Part shown: one piece after another, positions 49,176 to 57,923 of the stretch
How the letters are laid out: every line of letters starts with the position of its first letter
Position numbering within the stretch: position 1 is the first letter of the stretch
Translations under genes and position numbers: made by a program
Assembly: GCA_020633075.1 (NCBI GenBank)
Contig: JACKEI010000003.1
Span: 62,001-126,000, forward strand
DNA: 64,000 nucleotides
Source: Sandaracinaceae bacterium
GTDB lineage: Bacteria > Myxococcota_A > Polyangia > Polyangiales > Houyiibacteriaceae
Direction of reading: 5' to 3'
The notes under the pieces: generated by a model
Told to the model about the DNA's origin: nothing
The model's input: the letters and a program-made list of their open reading frames with translations, nothing else
The model's database searches: none

Positions 49176-52172
49176 GTGAAGCCCGGAAGCATCCTCATCG
49201 CCGGGCCTGTCAACGTGCGCGCCTCTCTCGAGGCGGTGCTCGCCGAGCGTGGCTTCCGAGCCCACGGTTGCTCCTTCTCGGACCTCATCGCGACGTGTGC
49301 CGGGGCGTCTCCGTCTCTGGTGGTGCTCGCGGGGTCCATGAAGGGGGTGGAGCTGGGGGTGGCAGCCTCGGCGCTCGCGGAGCACGTGGCCACGCGCGCC
49401 ATTCCGGTCGTGATTCTCACGGGGGAGCCGGGCGCTCCCCCCTCGCGCAGGGCCGACGCGGCCCCGCTCACGCTGGTGCTGAGCGCGCAGGGGATAGATG
49501 CGGTGGCCACGCGCTTGATCGAGCTCGCGCAGGCCTCGGCAGCCCCCAAGGGGCAAGGCGGGGTGGTGGTCGAGCCCGGGCCTTCGTCGAAATCAGGCGG
49601 AGACGCCGCTCCGGATGGTAGGCTCTCTCCATTCCTGGTCGGTGAGCCTACCGAGGACACCGGCTCTGGCCCCATCCGAGCCCTCCACCTCCACGCCACT
49701 ATCGCCAACGAGCCGTCATCGGACGTCACTCGTTCTCGGGACTGGACGTGGGAGGACAGCCCCCAGGGTACCGCCTTGACCGACGACAACGACGACCAGA
49801 AAGCCGCGAAACAACGTCGACTAGCCCGCACGATGATGGGCGTTGCGCCCGCGCGTCCCGGCTCCGAAGCGTCTGCACCTGGGCAGGCGCAAGGACCCGA
49901 CGAAGGCGACGGCGACATGCCCGCGCCGGCCGCGAGCCGCGCAGGGGCCTGGGGGGCGAAGTCGGACTCCGTGGCGCCCACGGGCTTTCCCCCGGCCCGA
50001 GCGAAGCCGCTCGCGCGGGCCGCGCTGCGCAAGGCCGAGGCGTCGACCGTCGGTCCCCTGCCGGACGAAGAGCAAGCGCCCTTCATCTCGCCCATCGTCG
50101 GGCCCCCGCGCAGCACCAAGCCCCGCCCCAAGACCATGCTGGGCGTCGGCCTGCCCAGCCCGGCTGCCCCGCCGCCCCCTGCTGTGGGCAAGAAGCCCCG
50201 TCCACGCACCATGCTCGGCTTGGGCCTGGGCGGGCCAGAGCCGGTGGGGAGCGCCCCGGCGGCCGCGCCGGCTGCACCCGCCACGCCCGCTGCACCCCCC
50301 GCGGCGTCCGCACCCGCTACGCCGGCAGCGCCGGTCTCGCCCCCCGCCGCCCCGGCTCGCTCGGCCTCGTCCAGCAGCTCCGGCAGCCTCCCCGCCGTGA
50401 GCGCCAAGCCCTCCAGTCCCGGCACCATCGCGAGCCCGGCCAGCGCTGCGCGGCCTGCTCGCCCGGCCAAGTTCACACCGTCGCGGCCCATGCCGAGCCC
50501 CACGTCCAAGTCGTCGGGCTCGCTGCCTGCGGTGCAGTCCCCCTCCGCCTCGGCCAGCCCCGCAGCAGCCGGGGGGGCCGAGAGCGCTCGGCCAGCGCCG
50601 AAGAGCAGCTCACCGGGTCCTCGGCGCAGCGCCAACCGTACCATCATGGGCGGCATGGGGAGCCCGCTCGCGCCGCCGCCTCCGGTCAACCTTCCGTCCA
50701 GCCGCCCGGACGACACCGCGGTGGTGGTCACGGAGTCCGAGCGCCCGGCCGCGCCCAGTGGCCCGACCGGTCCGGCCGCGGCTCAGTTCGGCGGCGCCGC
50801 CGCGTCGGACTTCACCGACGAACCCACCGTCGTCGGGGACGCTGCCAAGAAGGCCAAAGAGGCCAGCAGCGCCTCCACGCAGCTCAGCGGAGCAGACGAC
50901 TTCGACGACTTCGACGACTTCGATCTGGGACCGGACCACGACGAGGCGACCAGGGTGCTGGACCAGAGCTCGATCGCGGCCGCCAAGCTCGAGGCGCTGC
51001 GGGCGAAGTCGGCGGAACCCGACGTCAGCGAGTTCGACACGCTGCGGCCGCCCACGCCGCCGCCCGTGGCCGCAGCGCTGGCCTCTAAGCCGCCCAACCT
51101 GGACGACGACTTCGAGGTCGCCGAGACCGAGCCGCCGCCGGCGGGGGTCGGCATCGACGGCGTCATTCCGGAAGCCTCGCTGAGCCTCACGGACGCGCTC
51201 GAGCTCGACGACTTCGTGGGTGCCGACAACCTCGGACGCACCCTGAACGCTGGCGACGATGACGCGGACGCCGACGACCAGCCGCTGATGGGCGGGGCGG
51301 CCAACCCTGGTCCCGCGCCCGTGCGCCCGCAGGGCTACCACCAGAGTCAGTCCGGCACCGAAGAAGACACCGAGATCGTCGCGGGCCTCACCAAGCAGCT
51401 CGACGCTCGCGCCACAAGCTCGAAGGGGGGCTCCGGCCGCGGCTGGCTCTGGGCCACCGCTGCCATCCTCGCGGTCATCGGCGTCGCAGTCGGTGGTTGG
51501 TACATGGCCCCCATGGTGCTCGGTACGGTCGCGCACTCCGGTGAGACCGTCGAGGTCACGCCGGTGCCGCCCCAGGGCACCGTGCCGCCCCCGACCGGGC
51601 AGCTCCCCGAGGGGACGCCTCCGCCCCCCGCCACCGACGTGCCGCCCACGCCCGACGTGCCGCCCACGCCAGACGTCCCCGCCGTGGCCGAGCCCACGCC
51701 GGACGTCGTCGCGGTGGCCGAGCCCACGCCCGCGCCCACTCCCGAGGTGGCCGAGCCCACGCCCGCGCCGACCCCGCCCACCCCTCCGGCTGCGGTCAAC
51801 ACGGCCGGGCTGCCCAGCGACCCGGCCGAGGCCAGCGCGGCGCTCGTCACGCGCGCCGAGCAACAAGCCAGCGCCGGCGACCGCGCCGGAGCGGAAGCGA
51901 GCCTGCGGCGCGCGCTGACGCTGGACGAGGAGAACTACGAGGCCATGGCCAGCCTGGCCGAGGTGCTGCTGGCACGTGGCCAGAACGACGAGGCGCTCGA
52001 CCTCGCGCAGACCGCCGTGCGTCGCCGCGCGCGGGTTGGTCGCTATCACCTCATCTACGGTGACGTGCGCGCCGCCATGGGCGACCGCTCGGGCGCCTCC
52101 CGCTCGTGGTCCCGCGCCACCGACGTGGACCCGTCCCTCGCGAGCGCCGTGGCTCAGCGCCGCAGCAACTGA
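49176..52172 (+). CDS. Membrane-anchored protein with TM(L/M)G motifs and TPR tail
   Basis: A 998-residue protein from GTG 49176. Residues 1-125 resemble a response-regulator receiver (ILIAGPVNVRASLEAVLAER, VVLAGSMKGVELG) but lack an obvious phosphorylated aspartate. A long disordered Pro/Ala/Ser region follows. It carries four related motifs, RTMMGVAP (about 217), KTMLGVGL (317), RTMLGLGL (342) and RTIMGGMG (486), and then an acidic part (DDFDDFDDFDLGPDHDE). One transmembrane helix (about 755-780, GWLWATAAILAVIGVAVGGW), a PT-rich periplasmic stalk and a C-terminal TPR (about 885-990) complete it. It probably scaffolds a complex across the inner membrane, as in myxobacterial polarity or gliding proteins. 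The partner is unknown. Confidence 0.75.
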   Translation: MKPGSILIAGPVNVRASLEAVLAERGFRAHGCSFSDLIATCAGASPSLVVLAGSMKGVELGVAASALAEHVATRAIPVVILTGEPGAPPSRRADAAPLTLVLSAQGIDAVATRLIELAQASAAPKGQGGVVVEPGPSSKSGGDAAPDGRLSPFLVGEPTEDTGSGPIRALHLHATIANEPSSDVTRSRDWTWEDSPQGTALTDDNDDQKAAKQRRLARTMMGVAPARPGSEASAPGQAQGPDEGDGDMPAPAASRAGAWGAKSDSVAPTGFPPARAKPLARAALRKAEASTVGPLPDEEQAPFISPIVGPPRSTKPRPKTMLGVGLPSPAAPPPPAVGKKPRPRTMLGLGLGGPEPVGSAPAAAPAAPATPAAPPAASAPATPAAPVSPPAAPARSASSSSSGSLPAVSAKPSSPGTIASPASAARPARPAKFTPSRPMPSPTSKSSGSLPAVQSPSASASPAAAGGAESARPAPKSSSPGPRRSANRTIMGGMGSPLAPPPPVNLPSSRPDDTAVVVTESERPAAPSGPTGPAAAQFGGAAASDFTDEPTVVGDAAKKAKEASSASTQLSGADDFDDFDDFDLGPDHDEATRVLDQSSIAAAKLEALRAKSAEPDVSEFDTLRPPTPPPVAAALASKPPNLDDDFEVAETEPPPAGVGIDGVIPEASLSLTDALELDDFVGADNLGRTLNAGDDDADADDQPLMGGAANPGPAPVRPQGYHQSQSGTEEDTEIVAGLTKQLDARATSSKGGSGRGWLWATAAILAVIGVAVGGWYMAPMVLGTVAHSGETVEVTPVPPQGTVPPPTGQLPEGTPPPPATDVPPTPDVPPTPDVPAVAEPTPDVVAVAEPTPAPTPEVAEPTPAPTPPTPPAAVNTAGLPSDPAEASAALVTRAEQQASAGDRAGAEASLRRALTLDEENYEAMASLAEVLLARGQNDEALDLAQTAVRRRARVGRYHLIYGDVRAAMGDRSGASRSWSRATDVDPSLASAVAQRRSN

Positions 52173-52181
52173 CCTGACCGG

Positions 52182-52213
52182 AGACACCCCCCGCGCGAGC
52201 AGCGCGGAGGTGT
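52182..52213 (+). terminator. Hairpin after the scaffold gene
   Basis: GACACC(52182)...GGTGTC(52213) with inner CGCGC/GCGCG pairs and a five-base loop follows ten bases after the stop. It has no U-run but stands between convergent genes, so a bidirectional terminator is plausible. Confidence 0.5.
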
Positions 52214-52229
52214 CTGGTGGTGTCCGCGC

Positions 52230-53057
52230 TCAGAGCACCAGGATGGTGCAGGCAGCGGGGTCCGTGTAGCGCGGGAGCCCGGTGCGCATGCTCAAGCTCT
52301 CTGTCTCCGAGCAGGACGCAGGCGCGCTCTCTGCCCGCGGCGCTTCTTCGTCGAACTGGCGGGTGCGCGAGTAGACCCAGTCACGCCCCTCGGCGTGCAT
52401 GCTGTGCACCAGGCGCCCGCCGCAGGTCGGGTCCAGGGTCTCGCTGCCCCAGCGCATGGCGCCCGTCGGGGTCAGCTCCAGCGTGTCCTCGCTGGTCTCG
52501 AAGGTGCAGGTGGACACGTGCAGCTCCGTGACGATGGCCTCGACGATGTCCCGACAGACGGGACCCGAGCACGGCTGGCAGAGGTGAGCCCGCAGCGCGC
52601 GCAGGCTGTCGTTGTAGCGCTCGAGGCCGCGCTGCCGTGACTCCGGCCAGCTGGGGGGAACGCGCTCGTACGGGCGGGCCTCGGGGCCGCACTCACGCCG
52701 GCGCCGCGCCTCCAGCTCCCGCTCCAGCTCACCCGGCTGGGTGGAGGCCAGCATGGCTGCGTAGGGCTCGGCCATGCGCTCCACGTTGAGCGACTGGCTG
52801 CGGGCGGTGCACCGCAGCAGGCGCGGCGAAGTGGCGGGGTAGGGCGCGCACTCCAGTGTCATGGAGCGCGAGCCGGTCGCGGCGACGTACGGCACGTACT
52901 GCAGCGGCCAGAGCGTGTTGTCCGACACCCAGCGAGGCGGCGGGGTGACACGGCGCTGGGCGCTCACCGTGACGCTGCGCGTGAGCGGCACCAGGGCGAA
53001 CACCAGCGGCAGGAGCCATACGAGCGGGGAGAGCGATGCGGGGCGGCGAGGGGTCAT
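52230..53057 (-). CDS. Membrane-anchored cysteine-rich protein, unknown
   Basis: A 275-residue protein with an uncleaved-looking N-terminal hydrophobic segment (SPLVWLLPLVFALVPLT), so it is probably anchored and exposed outside the cytoplasm. The rest is basic and has several cysteines (LCQPCSGPVC, STCTFETSED, LDPTCGGR, ESAPASCSE) that could form disulphides. No family is recognised. It is separated by seven bases from the LuxR-type gene, so they may be one operon with that regulator. Confidence 0.55.
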   Translation of the reverse strand: MTPRRPASLSPLVWLLPLVFALVPLTRSVTVSAQRRVTPPPRWVSDNTLWPLQYVPYVAATGSRSMTLECAPYPATSPRLLRCTARSQSLNVERMAEPYAAMLASTQPGELERELEARRRRECGPEARPYERVPPSWPESRQRGLERYNDSLRALRAHLCQPCSGPVCRDIVEAIVTELHVSTCTFETSEDTLELTPTGAMRWGSETLDPTCGGRLVHSMHAEGRDWVYSRTRQFDEEAPRAESAPASCSETESLSMRTGLPRYTDPAACTILVL

Positions 53058-53064
53058 ATGCAGC

Positions 53065-53832
53065 TCAGGTCTTGCCCGTGGACGTTCGCGAGATGGCGTG
53101 ATTCAGCGCCTCGCGCACCTCGCGTCGATCGAGTGGTTCGGTGGGCGTCGGCTCGAACAGGGGCAGTCCCTCCGCCATGGCGCTGTGCGCCAGGGTCTGG
53201 ACCTCGCCCACCAGCGAGCGCACGCCGCTCAGGCCGGTGCGCTTGCTCATGTCCGCGATGTGGTTGGTGACCGTCTTCTCCGACAGCTCGAGCTCGCCCG
53301 CGATCTCACACGCGATCTTGCCGTGCACCAGCCCCAGCAGCACCTGTTGCTGCCGCTTGGTGAGGACGTGCCGCTGAGCCAGCGCCCACACCGCCCAGTT
53401 GATGGCGTCGCCGGGCCCGGGCGCGCGACGGTGGTCGCAGAGCTCCAGGAAGGGCTGCACGCTGGCGGGCGAGGCGGGCGGGGACGAGTACAGGTAGCCG
53501 CGCTCGCTGGCCAGGCGCAGGTGCGCGGCCGAGGGGTTGGCCGAGAGCCACAGGACCACGGGCTGCCGCAGCGAGGTCGCCTTCAGGCGGGCCGCCCAGT
53601 CCAGCGCGAGCGCGTCGTCCTTGAAACCCGGTCCCAGCACCAGGCCCACCCAGCGATGTCGCCGTGGGTCCTGCAGCAAGCGGTGCGGGGCCGAGGCCGA
53701 GCGGACGGGCACGGGCCCGGCCAGCGCGTCGAGCAGCGCCATCGCCGACCGCGCGATCGGGTCGACGACCATGATGAACACTTTGCGAGTGTCATCGCTC
53801 AGATCCGGGTCCGAGGTGCGCCTGTTCGCCAT
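53065..53832 (-). CDS. LuxR/NarL-type regulator with a degenerate receiver
   Basis: A 255-residue protein. The C-terminal LuxR HTH is clear (HVLTKRQQQVLLGLVHGKIA, then GELELSEKTVTNHIADMSKR, about 155-205). The N-terminal 120 residues look like a receiver fold (KVFIMVVDPIARSAMALLDA, RWVGLVLGPGFKDDALALDW, QPVVLWLSANPSA), but the phosphorylatable aspartate position reads glycine or proline. It may respond to a small molecule or protein, or act constitutively. Targets are unknown. It sits upstream of and divergent from fbp. Confidence 0.75.
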   Translation of the reverse strand: MANRRTSDPDLSDDTRKVFIMVVDPIARSAMALLDALAGPVPVRSASAPHRLLQDPRRHRWVGLVLGPGFKDDALALDWAARLKATSLRQPVVLWLSANPSAAHLRLASERGYLYSSPPASPASVQPFLELCDHRRAPGPGDAINWAVWALAQRHVLTKRQQQVLLGLVHGKIACEIAGELELSEKTVTNHIADMSKRTGLSGVRSLVGEVQTLAHSAMAEGLPLFEPTPTEPLDRREVREALNHAISRTSTGKT

Positions 53833-53918
53833 CCGGGAGCGAGAATAGCAGCAATTGGGCGGTCGGATACCCCGTGCGTGGCTAGCGCGTTCCCAGCCGG
53901 GCTGTCATATCGTGCCGC

Positions 53919-54950
53919 ATGGCGAACACACCCTCCCTGGGCCCGGCGGGTCCGAGCCTCCCGGGCATGACCCTCGAGCGGCACATCCTCGACCGTCAGC
54001 GCAGCAACCCGGAGGCCACCGGCGACTTCACGCGTCTCTTTCACCAGATCTCACTGGCCGCGAAGATCATCGGCAGCCGCGTGAGCCGCGCGGGGCTGTC
54101 GGGGGTGCTGGGGACCACGGGGAAGATCAACGTGCAGGGGGAGGTCGTCGCCAAGCTGGATGACTTCGCCAACAACACGCTGGTCAGCGTGGTGCAGTAC
54201 GGGGGCCAGGTGTGCGTCATGGGCAGCGAAGAGGTGGAGGAGCCCATCCCCATCCCCGAGGGCTTCCCCTGCGGCAAGTACGTGCTGCAGTTCGACCCCC
54301 TGGACGGGTCGGGCAACATCGACATTAACGCGTCGATCGGGACCATCTTCTCCATCCACAAGCGCGTGACCCCCAGCGGCGGCCCGGGCACCCTCGAGGA
54401 CCTGCTGCAGCCTGGGCGCGACATCGTGGCGGCCGGCTACGTGATCTACGGCTCGTCCAACATGCTGGTCTACAGCACGGGAGACGGCGTACACGGCTTC
54501 ACCTACGACCCGGGCGTGGGTGAGTTCTTCCTCTCGCACGAGAACATCCGCGTGCCCGAGCGGGGTAACACCTACTCCATCAACGAGGGCAACTACCACA
54601 AGTGGGCCCCCGGCGTTCAGGAGTGGGTGAACTGGATCAAGTCGCCGCAGGACGGGCGCGCGGCCTACGGGCACCGCTACATCGGCGCTATGGTGGCGGA
54701 CCTGCACCGCACGCTGCTGCGGGGCGGCATCTTCGTGTACCCGGCGGACAAGAAGAACGTGAACGGCAAGCTGCGCCTGCTGTACGAGGCGTCGCCCATG
54801 GCGTTCATCGTGGAGGCGGCCGGCGGCGCGGCGCACACCGGCACCGAGCGCGTGCTGGACGTGGTCCCCACCGAGCTGCACCAGCGCACCCCCCTCTACA
54901 TCGGCAGCCGCGCGGATGTCGAGGACGCGCTGCGCATCGCGCACGACTGA
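53919..54950 (+). CDS. fbp: Class I fructose-1,6-bisphosphatase
   Basis: A 343-residue enzyme that converts fructose-1,6-bisphosphate to fructose-6-phosphate in gluconeogenesis. The metal and substrate motifs are intact: QFDPLDGSGNIDINASIGTI (about 125-144), then IYGSSNMLVYSTGDGVHGFT, YIGAMVADLHRTLLRGGIF and LLYEASPMAFIVEAAGG with the catalytic and phosphate-binding residues. The length matches family members. A -10-like CATATC lies seven bases before the ATG. It forms a pair with moaC three bases downstream. Confidence 0.95.
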   Translation: MANTPSLGPAGPSLPGMTLERHILDRQRSNPEATGDFTRLFHQISLAAKIIGSRVSRAGLSGVLGTTGKINVQGEVVAKLDDFANNTLVSVVQYGGQVCVMGSEEVEEPIPIPEGFPCGKYVLQFDPLDGSGNIDINASIGTIFSIHKRVTPSGGPGTLEDLLQPGRDIVAAGYVIYGSSNMLVYSTGDGVHGFTYDPGVGEFFLSHENIRVPERGNTYSINEGNYHKWAPGVQEWVNWIKSPQDGRAAYGHRYIGAMVADLHRTLLRGGIFVYPADKKNVNGKLRLLYEASPMAFIVEAAGGAAHTGTERVLDVVPTELHQRTPLYIGSRADVEDALRIAHD

Positions 54951-54953
54951 GCC

Positions 54954-55529
54954 ATGGCGCAGAACGGCACAGGCGACGGAACCGCCGACAACCGCGACAC
55001 TGCGCCGGACCTGGGCGCGGCGCTGGCGGAGGACGACCCCACGGCCCAGTCCGCCTCGCTGACGCACCTGAGCGCGCGCGGCGAAGCGCACATGGTGGAC
55101 GTGGGCGACAAGGTGGTGACCCAGCGCGAGGCGCGAGCGCGCGGCGCGCTGCGCATGGCCCCCGAGACGCGGCGCCGCCTGCTGGCCGACGACACCCCCA
55201 AGGGAGACGTGTTCGCGAGCGCCCGCATCGCGGGCATCCAGGCGGCCAAGAAGACCGCCGACCTGATCCCCCTCTGCCACCCGCTCTCGCTCAACGCGGT
55301 GAGCGTCACCATCGACCCCGACCCTGCGGACGGCGAGCGCGTGTGGGTGGAGGCGACCGTGCGCTGCAGCGGCAAGACGGGCGTGGAGATGGAGGCCCTC
55401 ACGGCGACCAGCGTCGCGCTCCTGACGCTGTACGACATGCTCAAGGGGATCGACCGCGAGATGGTGATCGAGAGCGTCGCGCTACACGAGAAGAGCGGCG
55501 GCCGGCGCGGCCACTACGTGCGGGGCTGA
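54954..55529 (+). CDS. moaC: Molybdopterin synthesis cyclic pyranopterin monophosphate synthase MoaC
   Basis: A 191-residue protein; the core is about 35-191 after a longer than usual N-terminal region. Visible family motifs are MVDVGDKVVTQREARARG, GDVFASARIAGIQAAKKTAD, IPLCHPLSLN, GVEMEALTATSVALLTLYDM and LHEKSGGRRG. MoaC works with MoaA to turn GTP into cPMP, the first stage of molybdenum cofactor synthesis. MoaA is not in the window. A nearby molybdoenzyme is not visible, though nitrate reductase elsewhere would need it. Confidence 0.95.
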   Translation: MAQNGTGDGTADNRDTAPDLGAALAEDDPTAQSASLTHLSARGEAHMVDVGDKVVTQREARARGALRMAPETRRRLLADDTPKGDVFASARIAGIQAAKKTADLIPLCHPLSLNAVSVTIDPDPADGERVWVEATVRCSGKTGVEMEALTATSVALLTLYDMLKGIDREMVIESVALHEKSGGRRGHYVRG

Positions 55530-55588
55530 GTCCGGCGCGGCTGCACACCCGTTCGCGGCCAGCGGCCGTGCCCGAGGACCGGTGCGTC

Positions 55589-57151
55589 TCAGACCCCCAG
55601 CGCCGCCCGCCCCGCCTTGATCTCGTCGCGGCCGAGCTCGCCCGTGACGACGAGGCCGAGCAAGAAGGCGAAGAAGCCGCCGGCGAGGGCGGCCACGCTC
55701 ATGATGGCGCCGCCGTGCGGGATGTACATGGCGGCGGCGAAGGCGCCTGCGCCGGCGAGACCTCCGCGGACGACGGAGAGGGGCGGCAGGAACGCCTTGA
55801 AGCGCGCGTAGACGGCGGCGCCTGCGCCCAGCAGCGCGAACACCGTGCCCGCGCAGGTGCCGAGGGCGGCCGCCAAGAGCGCGTCCTGGTCCGGCCCCGC
55901 GGCCACGATGAAGAAGCGCGTGGCGATGAGCACCACGCCCAGCGACAGGCCGGCGACGAGCGCCGCGATGCGCGGCTGACCCGCGCTGGTGAGCACGGTG
56001 GCGGTGATGACGAAGAGCGCGAAGGCGGCGATGCCGAAGACCAGGGCGCCGAGCGCCGGCGCGCCCGCCAGGTAGGGCTCCGGGTAGGCGATGCGCATGA
56101 CCCCGTCGGACGCACCCGCGATGGGGCAGGCGATGGACAGGAGCGCCAGCATGGAGAAGCGCAGGGCGCCCTTGATGGTGCGGCGCGCGGCCTCTTCGTC
56201 GCCGCTGGCGGTGGCCCGTGAGACCATGGGGAAGACGATGAAGGTCATCGACAGGATGATCTGGTAGGGCACGAAGGCGAAGGTCTGAGCGGCCCGGTAG
56301 TAGGCCACGAGGGTCTGGGCGTTCTCGCTCGCGGCGGCGGCGGCCATGCCGGCCTCGCGGCCCAGCTCACTGAGGGTGCGCGACAGCACCTGGATGTCGA
56401 TCTGCAGGATGCCGTTGAGGAAGCCCTGGTACAGCCACACGGGCGCGAGGAAGGCGACCCACGTGCGCAGGTGCGTGCCCTTGCCCGGGCGGCCGATGCC
56501 CACCACGAAGAGGGCCGCCAGGCAGATGCCGCAGGCCGCCCCCGCGAAGCCGGTCAGCGCTCCGAACGCGCCATAGCCGAGCATCGCGCCGCCCGCGATG
56601 CCGAGGGTCCGCAGGGTGGAGAAGCCGATGTCGAACCGGGCCTGCGTCGCGAACTGCTGCCGGCCGTTGAGGTCACCCACCAGCGCCGCATAGAGCGCGT
56701 AGGCGAGCACGACGGTAGCCGAGACGCGCATCATGGGCGCGAGCTCGGGGTCGCCGTGGAAGTCCGAGAAGTACGGGGCCAGCGTGAAGAGGGCGGCGGA
56801 GAGCACGCCTCCGATCACCAGCTGTATCTGGATGCCCTGGCGCAAGACCGCCGGTCCGCGCGACTCGTCCTCGCTCACCAGCTTGCTGACGGTCTGGATG
56901 GTGGCCGCGATCAGCACGTTGTTGAGCATGCTGACGGCCGCCATGATGGTGCCGAACTGCCCGAACACCTGCGGCTCGAAGAACTGCGGCAGCGCCAGCT
57001 GGATGCCGAAGCTGGTGAGGATGAAGTAGACCTTGGCGCCCGTGATGACGAGCAGGCCGCGGCCTGCTTTGCGCGTGGTGCTGGCGCTCTCGTCCGAGGG
57101 GGCGTCTGCCGGGGCCGCCGGCTCGGGGCCGCGTGGGGGGGCTTCCGACAT
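55589..57151 (-). CDS. Wzx/MATE-like lipid-linked oligosaccharide flippase
   Basis: The protein has about 520 residues from ATG 57151; the longer form from 57244 starts with basic low-quality sequence. It has 12-14 transmembrane helices in the MurJ/Wzx/MATE (polysaccharide synthase) pattern, for example GLLVITGAKVYFILTSFGIQ at the first helix, FVPYQIILSMTFIVFPMVSR in the middle and a final cluster of glycine/alanine-rich helices. Such proteins flip undecaprenyl-linked sugars for O-antigen or exopolysaccharide. No sugar-modifying genes are adjacent, so its substrate is open. Confidence 0.8.
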   Translation of the reverse strand: MSEAPPRGPEPAAPADAPSDESASTTRKAGRGLLVITGAKVYFILTSFGIQLALPQFFEPQVFGQFGTIMAAVSMLNNVLIAATIQTVSKLVSEDESRGPAVLRQGIQIQLVIGGVLSAALFTLAPYFSDFHGDPELAPMMRVSATVVLAYALYAALVGDLNGRQQFATQARFDIGFSTLRTLGIAGGAMLGYGAFGALTGFAGAACGICLAALFVVGIGRPGKGTHLRTWVAFLAPVWLYQGFLNGILQIDIQVLSRTLSELGREAGMAAAAASENAQTLVAYYRAAQTFAFVPYQIILSMTFIVFPMVSRATASGDEEAARRTIKGALRFSMLALLSIACPIAGASDGVMRIAYPEPYLAGAPALGALVFGIAAFALFVITATVLTSAGQPRIAALVAGLSLGVVLIATRFFIVAAGPDQDALLAAALGTCAGTVFALLGAGAAVYARFKAFLPPLSVVRGGLAGAGAFAAAMYIPHGGAIMSVAALAGGFFAFLLGLVVTGELGRDEIKAGRAALGV

Positions 57152-57253
57152 GCGGCGGGTTGTGTGGGCACGCGCGCCGTTGGTCAAGCTGGGCGCGTGG
57201 GGCGCGCGTGGCCAGGGTTTGCTGTGCTGGGGCGCAGCCGGCACACTACGCGC

Positions 57254-57892
57254 GTGACTTCACGCTTGGCTTGGCTCCCTGCGCAGTGGCTCGCTGTGGC
57301 GGGTCTCTCGTTTCTCGCTGCGGGGTGCATGGACCCCATCCCCATCGTCATCGACCAGGGGGGCATGGACCAAGGGCGCCTCGACGGGGGCGTGGACGCG
57401 CAGGTGACGGACCTCGGCCCGGTGGACGGCGACGTGGGCGTGGACGACCAGGGGCGTGACGCGGCCCCGCCGCCCGACCTTGGCCCTGGCATCCTCCTCG
57501 AGGTGGGCTACGGCCCCACGGGGAGCTTCATGGTGGCGCCCGGGGCGGGCGTGGCCACCGCGGTGATGGGCGTGCAGGGGGGCTATCACCTGGACATGGG
57601 CTTCCGGGTGCGGGGACTGACCGCGGCGGACTTCAACAGCGGGGACTGGATCATCAGCTACGCCTTCCGCGGCGCCGGAGGGCAGGCGCTGAGCGAGCCG
57701 ATCATGCGCGTGCTCAGCTTGGTGGGCGTCAGCTTCGATGGGACCGGCCAGGTGCGTAGCGGAGACCGCGTCTTCTTCCTCAGCAACGACCCGAGCGCCT
57801 TCGACAACACCACGATCACGCTCGAGGTCACGCTCACGCGCGGCGCGCAGGTGATCACGGACACCGGCACGGTCACGCTGGACGTGCCCTGA
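57254..57892 (+). CDS. Lipoprotein of unknown function
   Basis: A 212-residue protein from GTG 57254 with the signal LAVAGLSFLAAGC (cysteine at about 25). A linker rich in aspartate, glycine and glutamine (QGGMDQGRLDGGVDAQVTD) precedes a compact beta-rich domain ending in TDTGTVTLDV. Secretion and outer-membrane anchoring are expected. The acidic linker may bind calcium. No family recognised. It is divergent from the flippase gene, with TACGCG upstream. Confidence 0.65.
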   Translation: MTSRLAWLPAQWLAVAGLSFLAAGCMDPIPIVIDQGGMDQGRLDGGVDAQVTDLGPVDGDVGVDDQGRDAAPPPDLGPGILLEVGYGPTGSFMVAPGAGVATAVMGVQGGYHLDMGFRVRGLTAADFNSGDWIISYAFRGAGGQALSEPIMRVLSLVGVSFDGTGQVRSGDRVFFLSNDPSAFDNTTITLEVTLTRGAQVITDTGTVTLDVP

Positions 57893-57923
57893 CGCCAGGC
57901 GTCCGTCGCCGTAGCCGTCTCCG

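Noticed and set aside
48386..50731. A 781-codon minus-strand frame opposite the membrane protein and the scaffold gene
   Set aside because: Low-complexity Ala/Gly/Ser translation typical of a GC-rich complement; the plus frames have signal, membrane and TPR features.
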